DNA of 34,661 bases from Streptomyces lushanensis (lineage in GTDB: Bacteria > Actinomycetota > Actinomycetes > Streptomycetales > Streptomycetaceae), in assembly GCF_001700515.1 (NCBI RefSeq), contig NZ_MAUD01000371.1, positions 1 to 34,661 of the forward strand. The letters run 5' to 3'. Below are positions 7,487-15,458 of this stretch, in pieces. Position 1 is the first letter of the stretch. Each line of letters begins with the position of its first letter. Below the pieces are notes generated by a model, which made no database searches, had not been told where the DNA came from, and worked only from the letters and a program-made list of their open reading frames with translations. The translations under genes were made by a program, and so were the position numbers.

Positions 7487-8602
7487 TCAGGGTTCGTGGG
7501 GCATGTCCGGTGTGATGCCCCGTGCCGTCAGCGCTTCGGCGTAGTCACGGCGTATCCGGGGATCCTCGTCCTCGTACGGAAGCAGGCTGCCGCCCTCCCG
7601 GATGCTGACCAGCACACCGGGGCGGCCGTCCACGATCGGGTTGCCGGCCCGGCGGATGCCGGTCGGATGCTTCACCCCGCCCCGGAACGCGAGCTGTCTG
7701 GCGGTTCCCGGGCCGGTGTTGAAGTGCTGGTGGAACCACTTGCTCGGCGGGCTGTAGACGGAGCCCTCACCCCACTCCACACGGACCACCCGGTCGCCGT
7801 TGCCGGCCTCGTAGGGGCGGCTGCCCGCCTCCTGAGGCCAGATGAGGACGTATCCCTCCGACCGCAGGCCGTAGAGAATCGCCCCGCCCAGATGGTGGTG
7901 TGCCTTGTGGTAGCGCCCCGCCGGCCAGGAGGTGACGTGCGCGGCGATGGTGTTGCCGGCCATCTCGAAGACGGTCGCGTCCACGCCACTGCCCTTGACG
8001 CCCAGGGAGTCCAGCGCGATCTCGTGGATGTCGGCGACGAAGTTGGTCTCGGCGATGCCGCCGAAGTAGTTCTCGTATCGCCTGCTGTCGGCGTAGTACG
8101 CGGCGCCGGGGGAGAACCGGTCGGTGAAGCGGTAGTCGTTGGCGAAGACGAAGTCCTCGTTGTGGAACAGGTCCATCACCATGGGAGCGTCGTTGACAGC
8201 CATGTACACCACCGGCTCCAACCCGGTGTTGTGAAGGACATAGGCGCAGTTGAGCGGAATGGCGAAGAAACTGCCCCGCTGCCACTCGAAGCTGGTCCCG
8301 CGGGAGTCGCCGGGCAGCCGGACATCGGCCGTGCCGCGCCCGGACAGGACGGTGATGAACTGCTGGTGCAGATGCCTCTGAGGCTCAAGCGACCGGCGGG
8401 CGGCGATCTCACCGATCTGCATGCCGGTGAAGCCCTCCATGCCGTGCAGTTGGACGAACGCCGCTCTTCCTCCGGTGCGTGCCCAGTCGGCGCGCTCCAC
8501 CGTACGGACATCGGCGATGCCGTAGCCGCGGTGGACCGGGATCCCCTCCTTGCGCATCCAGCTGTCGTAGAAGGTCTCCCGGGCCTGCCCGGACGGTGCC
8601 AT
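7487..8602 (-). CDS. Bicupin protein 1 (putative metal-dependent dioxygenase or isomerase)
   Basis: 371 residues with two cupin beta-barrels. Barrel 1 (about residues 70-140) has RHLHQQFITVLSGRG and a second motif in IPLNCAYVLHNTG. Barrel 2 (about 215-300) has KAHHHLGGAILYGL and FHQHFNTG. This HxH...H layout binds Fe(II) or Mn(II) in many ring-cleaving and decarboxylating enzymes. The protein is a diverged paralogue of the bicupins at 8678 and 19221: all share the N-terminal YxxW...G...V...DLR(T/A)V layout and the C-terminal DEDP(R/A/S)(I/V)R segment. ATG 8602 follows GAGGAGTGAGCG. Last gene of the leftward operon. The exact reaction is not recognised. Confidence 0.82.
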   Translation of the reverse strand: MAPSGQARETFYDSWMRKEGIPVHRGYGIADVRTVERADWARTGGRAAFVQLHGMEGFTGMQIGEIAARRSLEPQRHLHQQFITVLSGRGTADVRLPGDSRGTSFEWQRGSFFAIPLNCAYVLHNTGLEPVVYMAVNDAPMVMDLFHNEDFVFANDYRFTDRFSPGAAYYADSRRYENYFGGIAETNFVADIHEIALDSLGVKGSGVDATVFEMAGNTIAAHVTSWPAGRYHKAHHHLGGAILYGLRSEGYVLIWPQEAGSRPYEAGNGDRVVRVEWGEGSVYSPPSKWFHQHFNTGPGTARQLAFRGGVKHPTGIRRAGNPIVDGRPGVLVSIREGGSLLPYEDEDPRIRRDYAEALTARGITPDMPHEP

Positions 8603-8677
8603 CGCTCACTCCTCTTCCGTCGCGGAACCGGACGGCCGGGCCTTCGGGCCGGTTCATCCGGTGTGTTGTGCGGCTCG

Positions 8678-9739
8678 TCAGCCGTGGAACCCGTCCATCC
8701 GAGAGGCGATGCCGTGTTCGGCGCATGCCTCGCGGTACATCAGCCGGACCGCCGGGTCCTCGTCCGTGTAGTCGATCTGGTCGCCGCCGAGCCGGGTGCT
8801 GATCGAGGACATCGGCAGCCCCGTCGCCGGGTCCCGGCGCGCGTTGAGATGGCGCAGGGCGAGATAACGGGCGGGCGTGGCACCGGTGTTGAAGTGCTGA
8901 TGGAAGGTCTCGCCCGGCGGGATCACCAGTGAGCCCTCCGCCCAGTCGTACCGCCGGATCGGCTCGCCCTCCTTCCACATCAGGCTGTAGCCGGTGCCGC
9001 TGAGGATCACCACATGGGCGCCGGGCGAGTGCCGGTGTGCCTTCTTGTACGTGCCGACCGGGAACTCCGACACATGCGCCATCATGGTGTTCCTGGCCAG
9101 CCTGAACTGGACGTTGGTGCCACCCGCCCCGCGCTCCCGGTACTCGACGAGCTCGAAGTCCCGTACGTCGGGGATGAAGTTGCTCTCCCACAGCCGGCCG
9201 GTCAGCGTGCCCTCGCCGCTGAAGTAGCCGGCCGCGCCGGAGAAGCGGGACGGGAAGTCGTAGGGACAGTCGAAGACGAACCCGGCCTCGTCGAACAGGT
9301 TGATGACCACCGGGGCGTTGGTCACGGCGAGCAGGGTCGCCGGCCGCTCGCCGCTGCTGTTGAAGTGCTGGTAGCGGACGTTGAGCGGGATCGCGAACAA
9401 GGAACCGCGCTGCCACTCGAAACTCTGCGGCCGGGAGTCCGGTCCCCATACCGTCGTACTTCCCCGGCCGGAGAGCACATAGATCATCACCTCGTGCAGA
9501 TGCCGTACCGGGCGCAGATGTTCCGCGGGCGGAATCCGGCACACATAGCAGTCGTTGCTGCGGTCGCTCTCCTCATGGTTGATGAAGCAGCCGTAACCGC
9601 CCATCCGCTCCCAGGACTTGAGCGGAACCGCCCGGAGGTCCGGGATGTGGTGGCCGGGGATGATGTCGATGCCCTGGCCGCGGGACCACCGGGCGTACGC
9701 GCTGGGCGGAGCGGGTGTCCGCCGCGGCTGCGCCGTCAT
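8678..9739 (-). CDS. Bicupin protein 2 (putative metal-dependent dioxygenase or isomerase)
   Basis: 353 residues from ATG 9739, chosen because CTGGAGGCAGTC precedes it; an upstream in-frame ATG at 9766 lacks this. Barrel 1 shows RHLHEVMIYVLSGRG and IPLNVRYQHFN. Barrel 2 shows KKAHRHSPGAHVVILSG and FHQHFNTGATPARYLALR. In barrel 2 the position expected for the metal-ligand Glu is His (HRH-x4-H), a set shared with bicupin 3 but not bicupin 1. It is closer in sequence to bicupin 3 than to bicupin 1. It lies directly downstream of a solute-binding protein gene, as bicupin 3 does, so transport and bicupin function are probably linked. Substrate unknown. Confidence 0.83.
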   Translation of the reverse strand: MTAQPRRTPAPPSAYARWSRGQGIDIIPGHHIPDLRAVPLKSWERMGGYGCFINHEESDRSNDCYVCRIPPAEHLRPVRHLHEVMIYVLSGRGSTTVWGPDSRPQSFEWQRGSLFAIPLNVRYQHFNSSGERPATLLAVTNAPVVINLFDEAGFVFDCPYDFPSRFSGAAGYFSGEGTLTGRLWESNFIPDVRDFELVEYRERGAGGTNVQFRLARNTMMAHVSEFPVGTYKKAHRHSPGAHVVILSGTGYSLMWKEGEPIRRYDWAEGSLVIPPGETFHQHFNTGATPARYLALRHLNARRDPATGLPMSSISTRLGGDQIDYTDEDPAVRLMYREACAEHGIASRMDGFHG

Positions 9740-9794
9740 GACTGCCTCCAGAAAGGGTTCTTCCACTGCGGACGGCTACTGCGGGCTTCTGCGA

Positions 9795-10952
9795 CTACTG
9801 CGGGCCGAGCAGGTCGACCAGCATCTTCTGGAGCCGCTTCACGTCCTTGGTCAGTACGTTCCAGCCGTAGCTGTCGTAGTACTCGCTGCCCGCCTCGGGG
9901 ACGGTCGCGCCCAGATCGGCCGGTACCGGCACATCCGCGCGATTGCTCGGCACCTGGAGGGCCTTCGTCCACACGGTGTTGCCGTCCTTGCAGACCAGCC
10001 AGTTGACCAGCAGCTCGGCGGCCTCCGGGTGCGGAGCCTTGTTGTCGAGCGCCAGCAGGCTGGAGCCGCCGGTCGCCACGGGCGGGGCGCCGGTCAGCTT
10101 GAGCTGCTTCAGCGGCAGCCCCTCGGCGAGCGCCTGCTCGGTCTCCGCGGTCTGGAGCGACAGCCCGAAGGCGAATTTGCCGCGGGCGATGTCGTCCAGT
10201 TCCTGCCGCTGGTCGGTCAGCAGGACCGGCTTCTGGTCGACATAGAGGGACTTGACGAAGTCCTTGCCGTAGGCCTGCTCGAAGGCGCCCACGTCGTAGA
10301 TCGCCCCGCCGTTGGAGCGCGGGTCGTCCACCACGATCTTCCCCTTCCACCGGGGATCGAGCATGTCCTCGAAGGAGGTCAGATCGCCGTCCTTGACCAG
10401 GCCGGTGTTGACGACGACGCCGGAGTCGACGTAGTTCGACAACTGGAGGATCTTCTCCTTCCCGGGATCGACCCACTTGGGCGCGCCGTCACGCCAGTTG
10501 TCCGCGGTCAGCAGCGCCGGGTCGAGCACGTCCTTGAGGGAACTGAGCCATCCCTCGCCGTAGTAGGTGCTCGACATGGTGTTGCCACCGCCGCCGAAGA
10601 CGTCGTGGGTGTAGATGCCGGCCTTGCGCTCGGCCTGGAGCTTGGCCGCGATGTCGCTGTTACGGCCGCCGACATAGGTGACCTTGACACCGTAGGTCCG
10701 CTCGAACTCCTTCGGGATGTCGGTGCGCACACTGCCGTCCGGTGTGCCCGTCATGACCACCTCCCCTTCCTTCCTGGCCCCTTGGGCCAGGGCGCCGTCG
10801 GGGTCAGGACATCCCGCGGAGACGCTCTTGCCGGCCGTGCTGCCGGAACCGGCGCTTTCGGGGGAATCGTCGGATGTGCCTCCCGCGCAGGCGCTGAGGA
10901 GCAGCACCGCGGCGGCGGGGAGGATGAGCCCGGCCTTGGTCGTCATCGACAT
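9795..10952 (-). CDS. ABC transporter substrate-binding lipoprotein 1
   Basis: About 385 residues. ATG 10952 (AGGTGAGGGCC upstream) begins a lipoprotein signal MSMTTKAGLILPAAAVLL ending in the lipobox LSAC, so the mature protein is anchored outside the membrane. The body fits the family 1 / iron- and phosphonate-type periplasmic binding fold: ARKEGEVVMTGTPDG, DIPKEFERTYGVKV, LDPRWKGKIVVDDPRS and PHPEAAELLVNWL. It resembles binding protein 2 (20349-21500) along its whole length, including the early CPDPDGAL and the late C(K/P)DGN block. No permease or ATPase lies beside it; it probably uses those at 21464-24519. Annotated homologues are often called iron binding, but the context suggests an organic acid. 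Confidence 0.9.
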   Translation of the reverse strand: MSMTTKAGLILPAAAVLLLSACAGGTSDDSPESAGSGSTAGKSVSAGCPDPDGALAQGARKEGEVVMTGTPDGSVRTDIPKEFERTYGVKVTYVGGRNSDIAAKLQAERKAGIYTHDVFGGGGNTMSSTYYGEGWLSSLKDVLDPALLTADNWRDGAPKWVDPGKEKILQLSNYVDSGVVVNTGLVKDGDLTSFEDMLDPRWKGKIVVDDPRSNGGAIYDVGAFEQAYGKDFVKSLYVDQKPVLLTDQRQELDDIARGKFAFGLSLQTAETEQALAEGLPLKQLKLTGAPPVATGGSSLLALDNKAPHPEAAELLVNWLVCKDGNTVWTKALQVPSNRADVPVPADLGATVPEAGSEYYDSYGWNVLTKDVKRLQKMLVDLLGPQ

Positions 10953-11030
10953 GGCCCTCACCTGTTCTCTGTGCGAGTGAGTGATATGGCTGGGGGGTGT
11001 CAGGACCATAGCCATGAAGTTCGCTCCCCA

Positions 11031-11066
11031 GGAATATGCGTGTCGAATATTCCGTCAGCAGGAATG
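11031..11066 (-). promoter_or_regulatory. CGGAATA-type motif cluster upstream of binding protein 1
   Basis: In the 145-base gap upstream of binding protein 1 there are GGAATA (11031-11036), CGAATATTCCG (11044-11054) and GGAATG (11061-11066). The middle one contains the palindrome GAATATTC. The same AT-rich core occurs at 14541-14577 and 29767-29797, suggesting a shared operator. An internal promoter here would let binding protein 1 and the two bicupins be transcribed without the upstream genes. Confidence 0.45.
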
Positions 11067-11097
11067 AGGGGCCTTTTTCCGGAGTGCGGGGCAGCCG

Positions 11098-11988
11098 TCA
11101 GCCGGGACCGGCACCGTCCTCGGCCCGGACCGGCAGTGTCATGGAGCCGAGCCGGCTGATCGATGTGTCCAGCACATCGCCCGGCAGAATCGGCCCGACG
11201 CCGGGAGGCGCGCCGGTGAAGATCACATCCCCGGGGTTCAGTGTCATCATGCGCGACGCGTAGGCGATGATCTGCGGTACCGGTGTGATCAGCGAGGCGG
11301 TACTGACCGCCTGCCGCCGTTCGCCGTTGCAGGTCAGCAGGATGTCGAAGTCCGCCGGGTCACCCGCCTCGTCGCCGGTGGTGAGCCAGGGACCCAGCGG
11401 GCTGAAGCTGTCGTAGCTCTTGCGCCGCGAACGGTCTGCCGCACTCCGTACGGTGATGTCAAGACCGATGGTGTAGCCGAGCACATGCTCCAGCGCGTTC
11501 TCGACGGCGATGTCCTTGCCGCCGGTGCCGATCACCACGACGAGTTCGGACTCGTGATGGATCTCGCTTCCCTCCGCGAGGACGTCGCGTGGCAGCACGA
11601 TGTCGTCCTCGGGACCGACGACCGACGACGGCGCCTTGAGGAAGACGTCGAAGTTCATCATCCAGGACTCGACCTGTCCCAGTGTGCGCCGCTGCACCGA
11701 GTGCATCTCGTCGACGTGTTCCTGGTAGTTGCTGGCGCAGGCGATGATCTTGGTCGGTGCCAGCACCGGCGCGGCCAGCCGCACCGAGTCCAGCGGCCGG
11801 CGCCGGCCGGTCCGGGCCGCGGCCTCCAAGGCGGGCGCGAGCGTACCGAAGTCCCGGCACAGGCCACGCCACCAGCCCGCGAGCAGCGGGTCGGACTCGT
11901 GCGGCCACGGCAGTGCGCCGGTGATGTCCACCACGGTGTCACCGACGACGGCACCGAGACGGTGGTCGTCGAAGATCGCGAGTCTCAT
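11098..11988 (-). CDS. Fumarylacetoacetate hydrolase (FAH) family protein, probable acylpyruvate hydrolase
   Basis: 296 residues. The short N-terminal domain MRLAIFDDHRLGAV... is followed by the FAH domain with IIACASNYQEHVDEM, metal-binding acidic residues in SEIHHESELVVVIG, GYTIGLDITVR, and the C-terminal TPVPQIIAYASRMMTLNPGDVIFTG reading in two parts. FAH-family enzymes hydrolyse C-C bonds of acylpyruvates; fumarylpyruvate hydrolase is the last step of gentisate degradation. The start overlaps the stop of the gentisate-dioxygenase-like gene in an ATGA junction (11985-11988), strongly linking the two. No maleylpyruvate isomerase is encoded nearby, so direct hydrolysis of maleylpyruvate or an isomerase elsewhere would be needed. 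Confidence 0.9.
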   Translation of the reverse strand: MRLAIFDDHRLGAVVGDTVVDITGALPWPHESDPLLAGWWRGLCRDFGTLAPALEAAARTGRRRPLDSVRLAAPVLAPTKIIACASNYQEHVDEMHSVQRRTLGQVESWMMNFDVFLKAPSSVVGPEDDIVLPRDVLAEGSEIHHESELVVVIGTGGKDIAVENALEHVLGYTIGLDITVRSAADRSRRKSYDSFSPLGPWLTTGDEAGDPADFDILLTCNGERRQAVSTASLITPVPQIIAYASRMMTLNPGDVIFTGAPPGVGPILPGDVLDTSISRLGSMTLPVRAEDGAGPG

Positions 11989-13196
11989 GCCGTCTCCGTG
12001 CCCGACGCGGTCGTGCCCGGCACGGTGGTGTCCGGCACGGTGGTGTCGGGCGCCGTCGTGTCCGGCTTCGCCGGCCGGAGCTCCGCCGGGGTGAAGGCAC
12101 CGGTCACCTGCTGGGGCGCGTCGAGCGTCAGCTCGCGGTGGATTCCCAGGGCCCGAAGCACGGGGCTGTCACCGATGGAGAACAGGTCCGCGCCCTCGGC
12201 GCTGGTGTGCTCGACCGCGGCCCAGGACGGGACGACGAACATGTCACCCGCCGACCAGTCGAAGCGCCGCCCCTCGATCACCGACGAGCCCGACCCGCGG
12301 TGGACGACGAAGACCGCGTTGCCGGTGCGCCGTACGGGCAGGGTCCGCGCGCCGGGTATCAGCCGGTGCATGCCGCAGCTCATGGTCGGCAGCACACTGG
12401 CACCGGTCTCGGGATTGACGTATTCGAGGCTCACCAGCGGTCCGCCGCCCTCCACGGCCAGCCGGGACAGTTCCCTGTCGGTGTCCGCCCACCGGTAGAC
12501 CAGGAGCGGCGAGTGCCCGGCGGTCAGGACGTCGCGTACGGCTCCGCTGACGAAGCGCGGCCCGGGACCGGCCTCTCTCTCCGACCGGTTGTGCGGATCC
12601 GTGTCCGGCTGCCGTACCTCGGGATACGGCTCGAAGAACACCGCGTCGAGCGCCTCGATCATCGGCAGATCGAGCCCGTCGAACCAGAGCATCGGGCCGT
12701 CGCTCGCACTGCTGTGGTCGTGCCAGTTCCAGGACGGCGTCAGGATCAGATCGCCGGGATGCATGTCGCACACATCGCCGTCGACCGTGGTCGCGACACC
12801 GTCGCCGGACAGGATGAAGCGGATGGCGCCCGGGGTGTGCCGGTGGGCCGGCGCCGTCTCGCCGGGGCCGAGACACTGAATGGCGCCCCACAGCGTTCCG
12901 GCGGCGTAGGGCAGCCCGGCCAGGCCCGGATTGCCGAGGCTGAGCACCCGGCGCTCGCCGCCGCGCTCCACCGGCACCAACTGCAGGGCGCGCTCGGCGA
13001 GTTCGGTCAGTACGCGCGAACTCCACAGCCAGGGGACCGAGCGGGGGCGCGGTGCGGGCGGAAGCAGATCTCGGGTGATCGTCCACAGCGGGTGCAGATC
13101 GACGGCGGCCAGGTCCTCGTACAGGGAGGCCAGTTGCGCGTCTTCCTCGGTCGGTGCGCCATCGGTTCGCGCACGCGATGTGTTGTCGGGTGTCAT
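11985..13196 (-). CDS. Gentisate 1,2-dioxygenase-like cupin
   Basis: 403 residues, two cupin domains, the size of bacterial gentisate/1-hydroxy-2-naphthoate dioxygenases. The N-terminal part LYEDLAAVDLHPLW, the first barrel HRHTPGAIRFILSGDG (HxH iron ligands) and NWHDHSSASDGPMLWFDGLD are hallmarks of gentisate dioxygenase, which uses Fe(II) and O2 to open the ring of gentisate or related salicylates to maleylpyruvate. The second barrel is degenerate. The last ~25 residues are an odd low-complexity tail of PDTT(V/A) repeats. ATG 13196; the gene lies between the FAD monooxygenase and the FAH hydrolase, matching hydroxylation, cleavage, hydrolysis. A substituted gentisate or 1-hydroxy-2-naphthoate are possible substrates. 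Confidence 0.9.
   Translation of the reverse strand: MTPDNTSRARTDGAPTEEDAQLASLYEDLAAVDLHPLWTITRDLLPPAPRPRSVPWLWSSRVLTELAERALQLVPVERGGERRVLSLGNPGLAGLPYAAGTLWGAIQCLGPGETAPAHRHTPGAIRFILSGDGVATTVDGDVCDMHPGDLILTPSWNWHDHSSASDGPMLWFDGLDLPMIEALDAVFFEPYPEVRQPDTDPHNRSEREAGPGPRFVSGAVRDVLTAGHSPLLVYRWADTDRELSRLAVEGGGPLVSLEYVNPETGASVLPTMSCGMHRLIPGARTLPVRRTGNAVFVVHRGSGSSVIEGRRFDWSAGDMFVVPSWAAVEHTSAEGADLFSIGDSPVLRALGIHRELTLDAPQQVTGAFTPAELRPAKPDTTAPDTTVPDTTVPGTTASGTETA
12001..12060. repeat. 15 bp tandem repeats encoding the C-terminal tail of the gentisate dioxygenase-like gene
   Basis: About four copies of a 15-base unit with core GTGTCCGGCACGGTG, read on the minus strand as PDTTV-like pentapeptides. The repeats lie after the conserved enzyme domain and directly before the overlapping FAH start. 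Confidence 0.75.
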
Positions 13197-13253
13197 GGGT
13201 CCTCTTTCACCTGCGCCGCGCCGGGCCCGGCCGGGCCGACGGCGGCGGTTCGT

Positions 13254-14522
13254 TCAGGGCGTGGGGTGGGCCGTCGCGTCCAGCCGGCGGCGCACCTCTT
13301 GCGGTGGCAGGCCGATCCCGAAGCGGGCCACCGATTCCAGCAGGGAGGCGCGCCGGCACCAGGCCCGTGCCCGCTCGGGGTCGGCCGCGACGGCGCGCAG
13401 CTCCTGGTGGTTGGCCTGCCGCTTGGCCTCGTCGCGCTCACTGATCCGCTCGGTGTTGCGCTTGGTGTCGGCCTGTACGTACTCGACGGCGACGCGGCGG
13501 CGTACCTCGGCGAAGGCCGCCAGTTCGGCTTCCTCGTCCGCGCCGTCGAGGACGATGCGGACGAGCCGGCGGGCCAGGTCGACGGCGTCGTGGATACCGC
13601 TGTTGAGACCCACTCCGCCGAGCGGGCTGTTGATGTGCGCGGCGTCGCCGATCAGCGCGCACGGCCCGGCCGTGAACGTGTCCGCCACCCGCTGATGGAC
13701 GTGGTAGATCTGGCGGTCGCCGATCTCGTAGCCGCCCGGGAGGGCGGCGATGCCCTGGAGGCGGCTCTGCATCTCCGCCGGATCGGTGGCACTCTCGTAG
13801 GTCTGACCGGGCGGAACGGGATACACCGCGCGCCATGACTCCGGTGTGCGCAGCAGGAAGAGCCATTCGTCCGGGTCGGCGACATAGTTGACATCGGCGA
13901 TGTCGGGGATGAGCGCGCGGAAGTCGGCCGAGGTGCTCGCGATCAGGAAGCGCTCGGGGTAGGTGAAGCCCTTGAACTCCACACCCAGCAGCCCCCGGGC
14001 CGTGCTGCTCGCACCGTCGGCGGCCACCAGGAAGCAGCCGCGCAGACTCACCTCGCCCGACGGTCCCCGCCCGTCCACGACCACACCGTCGTCGCCGCTC
14101 CGGATCGCCGTGGCCTCGATGCCGTAGTGCAGGGTGGCGTTCGGCTCGTCCGCGAGGCGCTCCACCAGCATCCGGACCAGATGCTGCTGGTTGAGCTGGA
14201 GCCGGTGCGGGAACTTCGTCTCCTCCTTCAGCAGTGTGAAGTCGAACTCGGCCACGAGTCCCGCGCGCCGGTCGCGGTACTGGTAGCGCGGCACGGCCAG
14301 CCCCTCGGTGTGCATCTGTGCCGCGAGGCCGAGTTCGTCGAGCAGTTCGAGGGTCGGCGGATGAAACGTCGAGGCACGCCAGTCCGTGCGCGGCTCCGGC
14401 TCCCGCTCGATGAGATGGACCCGTACGCCGGCCCGGGCGAGTGCCCACGCCGCGGTGACGCCGACGGGGCCGCCGCCGAGGATGAGCACAGGCAGCCCAC
14501 GATGATTCGACACGAATGTCAT
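13254..14522 (-). CDS. FAD-dependent aromatic monooxygenase
   Basis: 422 residues of the p-hydroxybenzoate hydroxylase / PheA-TfdB superfamily. Landmarks: the FAD Rossmann motif VLILGGGPVGVTAAW at residue 12, the acidic end of strand 2 (IERE), a DG motif LVAADGASSTAR that contacts FAD and NAD(P)H, and the GD motif ALIGDAAHINSPLGG followed by GLNSGIHDAVDLA. It lacks the thioredoxin-like C-terminal domain of full-size phenol hydroxylases. As first gene of the operon with the gentisate dioxygenase and FAH genes, it probably makes the dihydroxylated ring, for example 3-hydroxybenzoate 6-hydroxylation or similar. ATG 14522; ribosome binding site weak. The promoter lies in the 57-base divergent gap shared with the IclR gene. 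Confidence 0.92.
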   Translation of the reverse strand: MTFVSNHRGLPVLILGGGPVGVTAAWALARAGVRVHLIEREPEPRTDWRASTFHPPTLELLDELGLAAQMHTEGLAVPRYQYRDRRAGLVAEFDFTLLKEETKFPHRLQLNQQHLVRMLVERLADEPNATLHYGIEATAIRSGDDGVVVDGRGPSGEVSLRGCFLVAADGASSTARGLLGVEFKGFTYPERFLIASTSADFRALIPDIADVNYVADPDEWLFLLRTPESWRAVYPVPPGQTYESATDPAEMQSRLQGIAALPGGYEIGDRQIYHVHQRVADTFTAGPCALIGDAAHINSPLGGVGLNSGIHDAVDLARRLVRIVLDGADEEAELAAFAEVRRRVAVEYVQADTKRNTERISERDEAKRQANHQELRAVAADPERARAWCRRASLLESVARFGIGLPPQEVRRRLDATAHPTP

Positions 14523-14540
14523 AGCTCAAACCTTAATGAT

Positions 14541-14577
14541 TATTCCGTGCGCCGAAAGAGTTGACGCTACTATTCCG
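14541..14577. promoter_or_regulatory. Divergent promoter/operator between the monooxygenase and iclR-type genes
   Basis: The AT-rich 57-base gap carries two identical TATTCCG motifs, 14541-14547 and 14571-14577, exactly 30 bases (about three helical turns) apart. A divergent operator next to an IclR gene is the classical place for that regulator to bind. TACTAT (14568-14573) ends 6 bases before the IclR ATG and could be a -10 box for a leaderless transcript; no ribosome binding site precedes that ATG. For the leftward gene, AT-rich sequence near 14530-14542 could hold the -10. Confidence 0.55.
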
Positions 14578-14579
14578 AT

Positions 14580-15389
14580 ATGAAGAACTCAGTCCACGAA
14601 GAGCCCCACCACGCCGTCCCGTATCCCCCGCAGTCCGGCCTCTCATCGGTCGACAACGCCCTCCAGTTGCTGCATCTCATCAGCGAGCGCCGCGCGCTGC
14701 GCGTCGCGGAGGCCGCCGACGACTTGGGCGTCGCCCGCTCCACCGCACACCGGCTGCTGACCGCACTGCGCAGGCAGGGCTTCGTGACCCAGGACAAGCC
14801 GAACGGCGTCTACCGCCCCGGCCGCGCCCTGCTGGAGATCGGGCTCTCCGCCATCGGCCGGGTCGACATCCGGCACGCGGCCCGGCCCGTACTCGAGAAG
14901 CTGAGTGAGGACACTCAGGAGACGGCCAGTCTGCTGTTGCTGGAAGGGGATTCCGTACGGTTCATCGACTGTGTGGAGGGCTCGCGATCGGTGCGTGTCG
15001 CCACCCGTACCGGCATCGTCCTGCCCGCCCACTGCACAGCGGGCGGCAAGGCGATCCTGGCGGCACTGCCCCCCACCGACCTGGGCCGGCGCTACCCGAC
15101 CCGTCAGCTGGACACCCGTACACCGAACTCCATCGGGACATGGGGCCAGTTGGAGACCGAACTCGACGGGATCCGTGACCTCGGCTACGCGGTGAACTTC
15201 GGAGAGGGCGAGAGCAGCATCAGCGCCGTGGGAATGGCGATCTACGACCTCATCGGCTATCCGCTCGCGGCGATCGCCGTGGCCGTGCCGCACTCCCGGC
15301 TGGAGTCCGTCGACCAGGCCCGGCAACTCGCGCCGATGCTGGTCGAGGCCCAGGTCTCGGTGCATGACGCGCTCAACGAGACGGTCTGA
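14580..15389 (+). CDS. IclR-family transcriptional regulator
   Basis: 269 residues. The winged helix-turn-helix lies at about 20-85: SSVDNALQLLHLI, then VAEAADDLGVARSTAHRLLTAL in two halves, a typical IclR recognition helix. The effector domain follows with VRFIDCVEGSRSVRV, HCTAGGKAILAAL and AVGMAIYDLIGYPLAAIAVAVP. IclR proteins sense small aromatic or aliphatic acids and repress or activate catabolic operons. It is the only regulator within the catabolic locus, placed between its two operons and divergent from one of them, so it is the likely control gene. The ATG at 14580 has no Shine-Dalgarno sequence and may be leaderless. It faces the EutA-like gene tail to tail. Confidence 0.94.
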   Translation: MKNSVHEEPHHAVPYPPQSGLSSVDNALQLLHLISERRALRVAEAADDLGVARSTAHRLLTALRRQGFVTQDKPNGVYRPGRALLEIGLSAIGRVDIRHAARPVLEKLSEDTQETASLLLLEGDSVRFIDCVEGSRSVRVATRTGIVLPAHCTAGGKAILAALPPTDLGRRYPTRQLDTRTPNSIGTWGQLETELDGIRDLGYAVNFGEGESSISAVGMAIYDLIGYPLAAIAVAVPHSRLESVDQARQLAPMLVEAQVSVHDALNETV

Positions 15390-15405
15390 GCCGGACTTCC
15401 GGCTC
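15388..15405. terminator. Hairpin at the end of the IclR gene
   Basis: GAGCCGGA-CT-TCCGGCTC is an 8-base perfect stem starting inside the IclR stop codon. A second palindrome, CCGGACGTCCGG, follows at 15410-15421. There is no T-run, but stacked GC hairpins between convergent genes commonly end transcription in Streptomyces and could work in both directions. Confidence 0.5.
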
Positions 15406-15458
15406 CGGGCCGGACGTCCGGTGCCACGGCGGCGGTCTGGCCCACGCCGGTCCGCCGT

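Noticed and set aside
9795..10952. Calling the binding proteins iron transporters
   Set aside because: The fold matches the iron-type group, but no iron-uptake or siderophore genes are near and the setting is catabolic; the substrate is left open.
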